Origin: JBBQRS01 sp038214535
GTDB lineage: Bacteria > Chloroflexota > Anaerolineae > CG2-30-64-16
NCBI GenBank assembly: GCA_038214535.1
Contig: JBBQRS010000072.1
Coordinates: forward strand, 1 to 25,629
Direction: 5' to 3'
Length of the DNA: 25,629 bases
The notes under the pieces were generated by a model, which saw only the letters and a program-made list of their open reading frames with translations, had not been told where the DNA came from and ran no database searches. Within the stretch, counting starts at the first letter, position 1. Every line of letters starts with the position of its first letter. The position numbers and the translations under genes are program-made. Below are positions 7,622-15,147 of the stretch, piece by piece.

Positions 7622-9631
7622 TCAGGGCCGACGGATGAGGCGGCTGATGAGCAGGGTGAGGCCGGTGAAGACCCCGGCCAGGGCAACGGCCCCCGCGCTG
7701 ACCCCGGCGAACGCGCGCTTCACCTGCTCGTCTCGCCAACGCGTCGCGTTCGCCGTCAGCAGCCGTGCTGCACCCGGTTCCGCCGACCATTCTCGCTCTA
7801 TCTGGTACGCATCGGAAAGCCGCAACCGGTAAACGACGCGGCTCGATGCATTCAACTGGCGCCAGGCTTCGGCGTCGTGTCTGAGCACAGAAGTCATCAG
7901 ACGCTTCGTATCATTCACCTGTAGCGATGCGCTCGCATCCGGCGCACCCATCAGCGAAGCGGCATCATCGAGGCGTTTGGCGATGTCCAACCATTGTTCT
8001 CTACACGGCTGGAGAGATATTTCCTCGATGTAGGTTTCCGTGGTCCGCAATGGTTCAGTCCCCGCGGTGAACACCAGCTCTTTAGCCTGAAGAACATCCC
8101 TCAATAAGGCTGCCTCCGGCAACTCAGGCAGGCGCGTTGCCAGGGCGTGCTGAACTGCCAGCATTTCGCTAGCGCGGATGAAGGGGATTGTGATCGTGAG
8201 GCCCTGCGCGTCGAGATTGACCGACGCCCCGGTCGTTTTGCTCAAAGCCGCGTGAAGAGCTTGCAGCAAAGCCGGCCCGCTGCCCGTTTCCTCTCCATCA
8301 CTCGATGTGACTCGAATATCTCGCCGGCCCGGCGTGGTGGATGTCTCGATCAGTAGCGCGCTGACTTGAGGCGCCGCCGGCGCATCTGTCGCGATCAGCC
8401 CGGCGAGAAGCTGGCGCGCTTGACGATAGTCCTTGCGATCCAGCGCAAGCCTTGCTTCATCCAGCACGCGGGTTCGCTCACGATCATCATCCGAAAGGCC
8501 GTTTGCGCCCTGCTGCAGCGACTCGAGCTGCGCCCGGTAGTTGCGCGCCGCATCGGCGTCGTTGCGCTCTTGCGCCAGGGTCAAAGCCTGTTCGAGCACC
8601 CGACTTGCCAGTTCACGCAGCCCCGGATCGGCGTGACCGGTGGCCAGGCCGCGAATTGCGACATCGGCGGCGAGTTGTGTGTAGAGATAGCGGTCATCGC
8701 CTCCCGATGCTCGCGCGCGTTCGTCGTATAAGAGCGCAAGCGTCGTGAACACTGAGGCTGCCTCGGGCGACCGCGCAACCTGAGGATTGGCGACTGCCTC
8801 TTCTAGCGAACTTACGGCCGACGGGTAGAACCGATCGAAGAAACCCACATCCTGGAAAGGAAGCAAGGGAAGTTGCGCGAGATTCTTATAGCGTTCGGCC
8901 AGCGCGACGAAATCGGATGCCGTCGCTTCAGCAGAGGCAGCTTTCTCACGCTCCGCGGTATATGCTGCCCACCAGCTTGGGGCCATCATCACAAGGCCGA
9001 TGTCGGCCAGGTTTTTCTCGCCTTCCCATTGCCAGGTCATCGAGCCGGTCTCGCTTTCATCGGGCGGCGGCGCAACGGATAAAATGCTGTCCGCCTCGAC
9101 GGGCGTTCGGAAGCGCACATTGACCTTCACGCCCTCTGGCGCGCGGGCCCAGTCTTTGGATGCCGCAGACATGTACGTGAAGACGACCATGCCATCTTGC
9201 TCGGGCAGCGCCTGGCGATATGTGATCTGGATATCCGTCGAGCGTTTTGGCGGCAGTGAGATGCGGGTCCACAGGATGGGGTCGCCGCCCTCGGCTGTTT
9301 CCGTGCCCGGCAAAAGCTCAACCGCTTCACCCGCCACCCGCATTTCGATGCCGTCGGGCAGCCCCGCGGGAAGTGCCCGTGGTCCGGGCAGCGCGACCGT
9401 CACCGTGATCGCCTTCGTGTCCGGATTTTGCAACCGATAACGAATATCGGTGTCGGCCCATACCCCGGCGGCATCTTCGAAGATCGTTGCATCCACCGTT
9501 TGGGAGCGTAAGACGATACCGCGATGCTTGCCACGCAGAGGAACCATGTTCACCGAGGTTGTGCCGGGCGCATCAGCGCGCGCTGTAACGCCGATGGCGC
9601 CGAACAGGATCAGCGCGACAACGGCGATCAT
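7622..9631 (-). CDS. Membrane-anchored extracytoplasmic protein, function unknown
   Basis: I do not recognise this 669-residue protein. It opens with a hydrophobic segment ending Ala-Arg-Ala-Asp-Ala, which looks like a signal peptide or anchor. A beta-rich domain follows (about 20-190), with a possible Ig-like or carboxypeptidase-regulatory-like fold. Alpha-helical repeats resembling TPRs come next (about 220-400). The last 25 residues hold a transmembrane helix ending Arg-Leu-Ile-Arg-Arg-Pro, so most of the protein should face outward. The frame stays open to ATG 9748 and 9760, but I prefer ATG 9631. Upstream of it, codons turn AT-rich at third positions (AGA, TTA, GTA, ATT) while downstream they are GC-rich. 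The longer starts would also overlap the 5' end of the divergent gene at 9732. A weakness is that the short form lacks a charged n-region. The gene is monocistronic as far as seen. Confidence 0.7.
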   Translation of the reverse strand: MIAVVALILFGAIGVTARADAPGTTSVNMVPLRGKHRGIVLRSQTVDATIFEDAAGVWADTDIRYRLQNPDTKAITVTVALPGPRALPAGLPDGIEMRVAGEAVELLPGTETAEGGDPILWTRISLPPKRSTDIQITYRQALPEQDGMVVFTYMSAASKDWARAPEGVKVNVRFRTPVEADSILSVAPPPDESETGSMTWQWEGEKNLADIGLVMMAPSWWAAYTAEREKAASAEATASDFVALAERYKNLAQLPLLPFQDVGFFDRFYPSAVSSLEEAVANPQVARSPEAASVFTTLALLYDERARASGGDDRYLYTQLAADVAIRGLATGHADPGLRELASRVLEQALTLAQERNDADAARNYRAQLESLQQGANGLSDDDRERTRVLDEARLALDRKDYRQARQLLAGLIATDAPAAPQVSALLIETSTTPGRRDIRVTSSDGEETGSGPALLQALHAALSKTTGASVNLDAQGLTITIPFIRASEMLAVQHALATRLPELPEAALLRDVLQAKELVFTAGTEPLRTTETYIEEISLQPCREQWLDIAKRLDDAASLMGAPDASASLQVNDTKRLMTSVLRHDAEAWRQLNASSRVVYRLRLSDAYQIEREWSAEPGAARLLTANATRWRDEQVKRAFAGVSAGAVALAGVFTGLTLLISRLIRRP

Positions 9632-9633
9632 TA

Positions 9634-9651
9634 ACGGTCGAATTCGACCGT
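9634..9651. promoter_or_regulatory. 18-bp perfect palindrome in a divergent promoter region
   Basis: ACGGTCGAATTCGACCGT is a perfect palindrome lying 2 bases upstream of the preferred ATG 9631 of the minus gene. It falls between that start and the predicted promoters of both divergent genes, where a dimeric repressor could bind. If the minus gene starts at 9748 or 9760 instead, it would be coding. Confidence 0.5.
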
Positions 9652-9655
9652 GTGT

Positions 9656-9684
9656 ATGCTCAAGTACTTGCGAAATCAACGTGC
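9656..9684 (-). promoter_or_regulatory. Possible promoter for the 7622-9631 gene
   Basis: On the minus strand TTGATT, a 17-bp spacer and TACACA lie just upstream of the palindrome. The match is moderate. The predicted transcription start falls inside or next to the palindrome, which would suit repression. Confidence 0.4.
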
Positions 9685-9696
9685 TTCTGGTATCCT
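9668..9696 (+). promoter_or_regulatory. Promoter for the small gene at 9732
   Basis: TTGCGA (9668-9673), a 17-bp spacer and TATCCT (9691-9696), with a TGG extension upstream of the -10. The predicted start is near 9703. AGGA (9719-9722) lies 9 bases before ATG 9732. Confidence 0.55.
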
Positions 9697-9731
9697 CAGC
9701 ACCATTCGAGGGAACCTCAGGATGGTGGTCA

Positions 9732-10031
9732 ATGGTGAAGTTGCTCATGAAGTGGGACATACGGTCCGGCGAAGAACAGCCCTACTTCGAATTCGTCATG
9801 CAGGAGTTCGCGCCGGGGTTAATGCGCCTGGGTCTGCAACCGACCGAAGCGTGGTATACCGTATATGGTCCAGGCCCGCAGATCCTCACCGGCGCAGTCG
9901 CGGCCGATATGGAGACCATGCGGAGCATCCTTGCCGGCGAAGACTGGCGCAAGCTGCGCGAGCGTTTGCTTCAGTACGTGTCCAACTTCAGCCACAAAGT
10001 GGTCGAGGCGAGCGGACGTTTTCAGATTTAG
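9732..10031 (+). CDS. Small conserved protein, function unknown (Chloroflexota-type)
   Basis: This 99-residue soluble protein has the pattern of a compact alpha/beta domain. A short strand (Met-Lys-Trp-Asp-Ile) is followed by a helix with Glu-Tyr/Phe pairs, then Pro-Thr-Glu-Ala-Trp-Tyr-Thr-Val-Tyr-Gly, a second helical region (Asp-Met-Glu-Thr-Met-Arg-Ser-Ile-Leu) and a C-terminal helix. The layout resembles dimeric ferredoxin-like (NIPSNAP / ABM-type) domains, but that is inference and no catalytic residue can be named. I recall similar unnamed proteins from Chloroflexota. The frame is open far upstream (to 9450), but that part is antisense to the 7622-9631 gene. Possible starts are ATG 9732 (AGGA upstream), GTG 9735 and ATG 9747. 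Its TAG stop shares two bases with the stop of the convergent hydrolase gene. Confidence 0.7.
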   Translation: MVKLLMKWDIRSGEEQPYFEFVMQEFAPGLMRLGLQPTEAWYTVYGPGPQILTGAVAADMETMRSILAGEDWRKLRERLLQYVSNFSHKVVEASGRFQI

Positions 10032-10792
10032 GACCCTCCAAGCAATAACGGTCCCAACGTGTCCAACACGCTATAGACGTTCTTTTCATTCTTCACGTTC
10101 CGCGTGAGCAGGAATAACTCTCTATCCTCCAGATATCCCCAATCGTGCAGGATGCCTTCCATGGACCCTGTTTTGTGACGAAAGACGATCGTGTCGCGCG
10201 GGATATTGCGCAGCCAAAGCCCCACGTCGTCGTTGACCCCCAGCATTTCATTCACGACAGACCGATGAGCCGGGGGCAACGCCCTGCAAACGGCAAATAG
10301 CCGGATGTAATCTTCGGCCGAGATCCAATTCTCCTTGCCCTGTGTACGCGCTTCGTAATCCATGAACCGCCGTTCCAGGCGCGTATTCTTGAGACCAAGC
10401 GCATCCCGGAAGCACGCATTCAACCGTTCGATCCCGGCGCGGCGCATCACCAGGTTGGCGCAGAGGTTGTCGGAGAGCGCGATCATCAGGAGCAGCACGT
10501 CCCGGTAAGGCAGCCGGCGTTGACGCAACAACCACGAGAGGCCCGCCCCCTCGACCTGCGCTTCAGCGTCGAGATCGCAATACTCATCGCTGCTCACATC
10601 GCCTTCGTCCTCGAGGATCAGCCAGGCTAAGAGTATGGGGAGCTTGATCAAGGATGCGGAAGGGAAGTTCTCGGCGGTTTGAATGCGAATAGGTGATGCT
10701 CCGGCCATTCGGTAATAGAAAGCATAGTCGCAATCCAGCTTCGAAAGCTCCGCTATGATTTGGTCTTGCAGGTGCAACGGTTGTGTCTCCAT
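10028..10792 (-). CDS. Beta-lactamase-fold serine hydrolase without signal peptide
   Basis: This 254-residue protein carries the three hallmark motifs of class A beta-lactamases and related serine hydrolases: Ser47-Leu-Ile-Lys50, Ser107-Asp-Asn109 and Lys207-Thr-Gly209. The spacing fits the class A fold. The omega-loop region (about 140-160) has Glu-Ala-Arg-Thr-Gln-Gly-Lys-Glu-Asn rather than the classical ExxLN, so the deacylating Glu cannot be assigned. There is no signal peptide or membrane segment, so it should be cytoplasmic. That argues against a role in beta-lactam resistance at the cell wall and for an esterase or amidase role. It begins 1 bp after the stop of the CoA-ester lyase gene and is probably in its operon, which hints at a shared small-molecule substrate chain. 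Its 3' end overlaps the stop of the convergent small gene. Confidence 0.85.
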   Translation of the reverse strand: METQPLHLQDQIIAELSKLDCDYAFYYRMAGASPIRIQTAENFPSASLIKLPILLAWLILEDEGDVSSDEYCDLDAEAQVEGAGLSWLLRQRRLPYRDVLLLMIALSDNLCANLVMRRAGIERLNACFRDALGLKNTRLERRFMDYEARTQGKENWISAEDYIRLFAVCRALPPAHRSVVNEMLGVNDDVGLWLRNIPRDTIVFRHKTGSMEGILHDWGYLEDRELFLLTRNVKNEKNVYSVLDTLGPLLLGGS

Positions 10793-10793
10793 A

Positions 10794-11678
10794 TTATTCG
10801 GCGATGTTTAGTTTGGCTGCATAGGCCAGGATGCGTTGCGCCCGGCTGACGTGCGGGGCCTCAACCAGTTCGCCGTCCATGAGCGCCGCCCCTTCGGCGG
10901 CTGAGCCATCGGCGTGCAGGGAAAGCGCGGACAGGACGCGGCGCGCCCAGATGAGTTCATGCGGCTGGGGCGAAAAGCCCTCGTTGATGATGGGAATCTG
11001 GGCAGGGTGAATGGCCGACTTGCCGTCGAAGCCCAGATCGCGCGCCAGGCGTGCTTGTGCCATGAGCCCGTCCTGGTCGGCAGGCCGCATGTGCGGCGCA
11101 TCTATCGCGCTGATCCCCGCGGCTCTGGCGGCCAGTATGACCTGAGTGAGTACCGGGATCAATATGCTTCGATCCGCAGACGGCTTAATCCCCACATCTT
11201 CCGCATAGTCCGCTGCGCCGAAGACCAGGGCCTGGACGCGTTCACTGCACGCCGCAATGCGCGGGGCGGCCAGCACGCCCGCGGCAGATTCGATCATGCA
11301 CATGAGGCCGATGCCGCCAACCGGCAGATCGTGCATCAACTCCAGTTGGTGGATGGTCCACGCGACGCACCGCACATCTTCAGGGTCGCGGGCCTTGGGG
11401 AGCAGGATGCTATCGGGTCGGGCGGGGATGATGGCAAGCAGATCGCGGTAGCCTGCCGCCGCGCCGAACGGATTGATGCGCACGATGAGCTCGCACGACC
11501 CGAAATCGTCGTTCTGAAGCGATGTGATTACAGCTTCGCGCGCCGCGTCCTTATTGGCGGGCGCGACGGCGTCTTCGAGGTTCAGAATGAGCGAGTCTGC
11601 GCCGCGCTGCCCGGCCCGCTGCAGCATCTGTGGTCGGTCACCGGGGACGTAAAGAAGACTGCGACGCACCGTCGTCAT
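10794..11678 (-). CDS. CitE/HpcH-type CoA-ester lyase
   Basis: This 294-residue protein of the HpcH/HpaI aldolase / citrate-lyase-beta family is a TIM-barrel enzyme that cleaves or forms 3-hydroxyacyl-CoA esters such as malyl-, citramalyl- or methylmalyl-CoA, with Mg2+. Family features in order are Arg-Arg-Ser-Leu-Leu-Tyr-Val-Pro-Gly at the N-terminus, Asn-Leu-Glu-Asp-Ala-Val, Arg-Ile-Asn-Pro, Leu-Pro-Lys, Met-Ile-Glu-Ser-Ala (metal Glu), Phe-Gly-Ala-Ala-Asp-Tyr (metal Asp) and Gly-Lys-Ser-Ala-Ile-His-Pro. The frame extends to 11729, but ATG 11678 matches the family start. A promoter with TAAAAT at 11695-11700 would begin transcription only about 10 bases upstream of it, so the mRNA has a very short leader. 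The exact acyl-CoA substrate is not decidable here. Confidence 0.9.
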   Translation of the reverse strand: MTTVRRSLLYVPGDRPQMLQRAGQRGADSLILNLEDAVAPANKDAAREAVITSLQNDDFGSCELIVRINPFGAAAGYRDLLAIIPARPDSILLPKARDPEDVRCVAWTIHQLELMHDLPVGGIGLMCMIESAAGVLAAPRIAACSERVQALVFGAADYAEDVGIKPSADRSILIPVLTQVILAARAAGISAIDAPHMRPADQDGLMAQARLARDLGFDGKSAIHPAQIPIINEGFSPQPHELIWARRVLSALSLHADGSAAEGAALMDGELVEAPHVSRAQRILAYAAKLNIAE

Positions 11679-11694
11679 GGATGTCACGTGCGTT

Positions 11695-11723
11695 ATTTTA
11701 GCGGACGATCGCCTGAACGACAA
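11695..11723 (-). promoter_or_regulatory. Promoter for the CoA-ester lyase operon
   Basis: On the minus strand TTGTCG (11723-11718), a 17-bp spacer and TAAAAT (11700-11695). The start is expected near 11688, giving a leader of about 10 bases and no obvious ribosome binding site. Confidence 0.65.
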
Positions 11724-11778
11724 ACTCAAACTGACTCGTGGCTGATGCCCCGGCGACTTTAGGCAGGGGCGCGCGCTA

Positions 11779-11787
11779 TGTTATACT
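11779..11787 (+). promoter_or_regulatory. Extended -10 promoter for the DUF427 gene
   Basis: TGTTATACT is an extended -10 (TGN plus TATACT). The -35 position holds only a weak TTAGGC-like hexamer. Start expected near 11794, about 46 bases before ATG 11840. Confidence 0.6.
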
Positions 11788-11839
11788 TCGCGCCGCTTCA
11801 ACAAATAACCAATGGCGAATTAAAATTAGAGGCAACAAG

Positions 11840-12340
11840 ATGATGCGTCCGACTTCGCGCCCGCAACTGGCTGCGGGACAGGAATGGGTCTGGGACTGTC
11901 CTCGCCCTCCCAGGGTGGAAGCAACCACCCAACAAATCAGGATCGTTTTCAACGGCGTGGTGATTGCCGAAACGACGACGGCGCAGCGCGTCCTGGAGAC
12001 CAGCCATCCACCCACGTATTACATTCCCCCTGCTGATATTGCGGTGGAATATCTGACCCCATCTCGCTTGACCACCGTTTGCGAGTTTAAGGGCCGGGCC
12101 GGATATTGCACCATCCGCGTTGGCGACCGGGTCGCTGAGGATGCGGCATGGCGCTACGCTGATCCTCGTCCCGGCTATGAGAGTATAAAAAATCACGTTG
12201 CGTTCTATCCGTCGCGCATGGATCTATGCATGGTTGACGGCGAACCGGTGAAGGCGCAGCCGGGGGATTTCTATGGCGGGTGGATCACCGCGGCTGTCAT
12301 TGGGCCGTTCAAGGGCAGGCTCGGCACAAAGGGTTGGTAG
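11840..12340 (+). CDS. DUF427 domain protein
   Basis: This 166-residue protein has a DUF427 domain over most of its length: a strand ending Val-Ile-Ala-Glu-Thr, then Glu-Thr-Ser-His-Pro-Pro-Thr-Tyr-Tyr-Ile-Pro, Thr-Val-Cys-Glu-Phe-Lys-Gly-Arg-Ala, a Tyr-Ala-Asp-Pro turn, and His-Val-Ala-Phe-Tyr. These residues are typical of the family, a small beta-barrel fold of unknown biochemistry often found as a stand-alone protein. The frame runs back to 11738, but ATG 11840 has AGAGG (11828-11832) 7 bases upstream and matches the domain start. A second ATG follows directly. The molybdenum hydroxylase begins 32 bp after its stop with no promoter visible in between, so the two may be co-transcribed; a functional link is unproven. 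Confidence 0.85.
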   Translation: MMRPTSRPQLAAGQEWVWDCPRPPRVEATTQQIRIVFNGVVIAETTTAQRVLETSHPPTYYIPPADIAVEYLTPSRLTTVCEFKGRAGYCTIRVGDRVAEDAAWRYADPRPGYESIKNHVAFYPSRMDLCMVDGEPVKAQPGDFYGGWITAAVIGPFKGRLGTKGW

Positions 12341-12372
12341 ATGGCCGAAAATGACGAACGCTTACATATGTC

Positions 12373-15147
12373 ATGCAAAACCTCACTAAACAACTGACGC
12401 GTTTCACGCTCAATGGGCGTCCGGTTGCCGTCATGCTCGACCCATCGCGCCCGCTGCTCAAGGTTCTGCGCGAAGATTTCGGGTTGACCGGGACCAAGCA
12501 AAGCTGTGACATGGAAGGGGAGTGCGGCGCGTGTACGGTGATCGTGGATGGCAGCGCACAGCGTTCCTGCCTCATCCTTGCGGGCGAACTGGACGGGCGA
12601 GTCATCGAGACGATCGAAGGCATTGGAGAACCGGAGCATCCCCATCCGGTTCAAACGGCGTTCTTGCAGGCCGGGGCCGTGCAGTGCGGTTACTGCACGC
12701 CGGGAATGATCATGTCGGCCAAGGCGCTGCTGGATCGCAACAATCGGCCCACCTCGGAAGAGATCGTTGAGGCGCTGGCGGGCAACATCTGCCGATGCAC
12801 GGGGTATCCCAGCATCATCCGCGCGGTCGGCATGGCCGCGGCAGAGCTGCGCGGCGATCCACCGCCCCCAGGCGCGGTCTCGGCCCAGAGCAGCGAGGTC
12901 CGTCATGACGGCTGGCCGCGGGTGAGCGGCGCGGCGCGTTTCGCCGAAGATATCGTCATGCCCGACATGCTCCACATGGCCCTCGTGCGGTGCCCCCACT
13001 TCCATGCGCGCGTCCTGAATGTTGACATAACAGCGGCGTTGCGGTCACCCGGCGTCGTGCGCGTTCTGACCGCAACGGACATCCCCGGCGAAAATGGCCT
13101 CGGCGGGTACTCAGTTGGCGAACCGCTTCTGGTCGCGATGGGTGACGAGGCGCGGATGCGCGGCGACCCGGCAGCGATGGTGATCGCGACTGACCTGGCG
13201 GCGGCGGAGCAGGGTGCGAGTCTGGTTCACGTAGAGTATGAGGTGTTGCCGCATACCCTGGAAACGACGGATGCTTTCCGGATGGGGACCGATTCTGGCG
13301 AGCAAATCTTGGCGGAGTATGCTTTCCAGACGGGCGACCTGGACGCCGTGCTGCGTTCCGCCGACACTGCGATCGAAGCCGTGTACGAGACGGCTGCCCA
13401 GGCGCACATGGGGATGGAACGTGAGGCGGCGCTGGCTTATATCGAGCCGGAGAGTAACGTGTTGACCGTGATCGGTGGGAGCCACGAGCCGCATTGGTCG
13501 CGCGGGTATCTCGCGCAGATTCTTGGATTATCGGTAGAACAGATTCGGGTGATTACGCCACCGATTGGCGGCAGTTTCGGCGCGCGCCAGGATGTCGCGC
13601 CGTTGGCGCTGGCGGCGCTGGGCGCGTATCACGTACGCCGCCCGGTGCGGCTGGCCTACTCGCGCCGCGAAGTGATGGACGCGGGGCCGAAGCGCCATGC
13701 GTATCGCATGAAGATTCACATCGCGGCCCGTAAGGACGGCGTAGATGCAGCCGGACCGCAACTGTCGGCAATGAAAACAGAGATGGTTGCCAACACGGGC
13801 GCGCATGACTCGGGCGGACGCTATATCGCGGAGTACGCCGTCACGGCCAGCGCCGGCGCATATCGGTGGGAAGCTGTCCAGAGTCACGCCCGCGTCCTCT
13901 ACACCAATGCCGCGAAGGCCGGTCAGTTTCGGGGGTTCGGCACGCCGCAACCGGTTTTGGCGCTCGAATGCGGCATGGATGAGTTATGCGAACGGTTGGG
14001 TGTTGACCCGTTGAGCTTCCGGTTGCAGAACATCGTTGCGCCAGGTGAACCGCTCGCGTTGGGGTACCCGCCGGGTGAGACGCTGGGTTATCGCGAATGT
14101 CTGGAGGCGTTGCGTCCTGATTACGAGGCGATGCTCGCACGCGTCGAGGATTTTAACGCGGACGCGAAGAACGCGGGCCGACGCAGGGGCGTCGGCATCG
14201 CGGGAATGATGTACCGGTTCGGCAAGTTCGGCGCGCCGCGCAGTCAGGCCGAGGTCGAGCTGGATATGGAAGGACGCATCACGCTTTACACGTCCGCCGC
14301 CGATTACGGGCAAGGCATCGAGACGACGTTTCTACGTCTGGCGAGCGACGTATTCGGCATCGAGCGCGACGCGCTGCGGATCGTTAACGCCGACACGCAA
14401 CTGACGAAGGATGGTGATGTCGCCGGGGCGTCCCGCGCAACCTATTGGGTGGGCAGCTCGCTGGTGGATGCGTGCCGCCGCTTGCAGCAAGCCATGCTGG
14501 ACGGCGCGGTGGAGATACTGGACATGTCTCCGGATGCCCTGATATGGCGCAGAACAGGCGGTGCGATCGAGGCGGCGGGCATCCCTGACCGGGTTGTCTC
14601 ATTCGCGGAACTGGCGCAGGAAATGGCGCGGCTTAATCAGCCGCGCCGGATCACCGGCCGGCTCGATCTCAGCGCGGTGTTTCGTGAGCATTCGGAATCG
14701 GGCTACCTGCCGCTTTTTCTCACGGGCGCACATGCCGCGGAAATCGAGGTGGATCTGGCGACCGGGCAGACGCGTTGTCTGCACGTTTCCGCGGCGCACG
14801 ATGTCGGCAAGGTGATCAATCGGCGCGACGCGACCGGTCAGGTCGAAGGCGGCGTGATGATGGGGCTGGGTTCGGCGCTGATGGAGGAGTTCGTCTCCGG
14901 GCGGACGCTCGGCTTCAGCACCTACCACGTCCCGACGGCCCTGGCGTTGCCTGAGATACGGACTTATCTGGTCGAAGTGCGCGGCCGATATGCTGCGTTC
15001 GGGGTCAAGGGGCTGGGCGAAGCGACATTTCTGCCGACCGCGCCCGCGATCCTCAACGGCATTTCGCGTGCGGTTGGGGTGCGTATTCGCCGGACACCGG
15101 CGACTGGCGAATACGTCCTGTCAAGGATGGCCGAGGGCCGGCTTTAG
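12373..15147 (+). CDS. Molybdenum hydroxylase: fused 2Fe-2S and molybdopterin domains (xanthine dehydrogenase / aldehyde oxidoreductase family)
   Basis: This 924-residue protein joins two normally separate subunits. Residues 8-85 are a plant-type ferredoxin domain with Cys45, Cys51, Cys54 and Cys66. Residues 90-160 are the second 2Fe-2S domain with Cys105, Cys108, Cys140 and Cys142. From about 175 to the end is the molybdopterin-cytosine-dinucleotide domain, with Gly-Gly-Ser-Phe-Gly-Ala-Arg, Arg-Gly-Phe-Gly-Thr-Pro-Gln and the likely catalytic Glu883 in Gly-Leu-Gly-Glu. Electrons would pass from Mo to the two clusters. No FAD domain is present here or next door, so the architecture resembles Desulfovibrio Mop aldehyde oxidoreductase and E. 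coli XdhD rather than three-part xanthine dehydrogenase. The first cluster motif is Cys-x5-Cys-x2-Cys, one residue longer than usual. ATG 12373 lacks a clear ribosome binding site. Its stop overlaps that of the convergent MttB gene. The substrate (purine, aldehyde or N-heterocycle) is open. Confidence 0.9.
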   Translation: MQNLTKQLTRFTLNGRPVAVMLDPSRPLLKVLREDFGLTGTKQSCDMEGECGACTVIVDGSAQRSCLILAGELDGRVIETIEGIGEPEHPHPVQTAFLQAGAVQCGYCTPGMIMSAKALLDRNNRPTSEEIVEALAGNICRCTGYPSIIRAVGMAAAELRGDPPPPGAVSAQSSEVRHDGWPRVSGAARFAEDIVMPDMLHMALVRCPHFHARVLNVDITAALRSPGVVRVLTATDIPGENGLGGYSVGEPLLVAMGDEARMRGDPAAMVIATDLAAAEQGASLVHVEYEVLPHTLETTDAFRMGTDSGEQILAEYAFQTGDLDAVLRSADTAIEAVYETAAQAHMGMEREAALAYIEPESNVLTVIGGSHEPHWSRGYLAQILGLSVEQIRVITPPIGGSFGARQDVAPLALAALGAYHVRRPVRLAYSRREVMDAGPKRHAYRMKIHIAARKDGVDAAGPQLSAMKTEMVANTGAHDSGGRYIAEYAVTASAGAYRWEAVQSHARVLYTNAAKAGQFRGFGTPQPVLALECGMDELCERLGVDPLSFRLQNIVAPGEPLALGYPPGETLGYRECLEALRPDYEAMLARVEDFNADAKNAGRRRGVGIAGMMYRFGKFGAPRSQAEVELDMEGRITLYTSAADYGQGIETTFLRLASDVFGIERDALRIVNADTQLTKDGDVAGASRATYWVGSSLVDACRRLQQAMLDGAVEILDMSPDALIWRRTGGAIEAAGIPDRVVSFAELAQEMARLNQPRRITGRLDLSAVFREHSESGYLPLFLTGAHAAEIEVDLATGQTRCLHVSAAHDVGKVINRRDATGQVEGGVMMGLGSALMEEFVSGRTLGFSTYHVPTALALPEIRTYLVEVRGRYAAFGVKGLGEATFLPTAPAILNGISRAVGVRIRRTPATGEYVLSRMAEGRL

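Noticed and set aside
9450..9731. Upstream part of the frame of the small gene at 9732
   Set aside because: It is antisense to the large membrane protein gene and has Ser/Arg/Pro-rich shadow composition. The family-like part begins at 9732-9747.
10028..10792. Antibiotic-resistance beta-lactamase
   Set aside because: The motifs fit the fold, but there is no export signal, no clear deacylating Glu, and the context is an acyl-CoA lyase operon.
12341..12397. 18-codon frame starting ATG GCC GAA just before the molybdenum hydroxylase
   Set aside because: It overlaps the hydroxylase start in another frame and has no ribosome binding site or recognisable leader features. It is probably chance.
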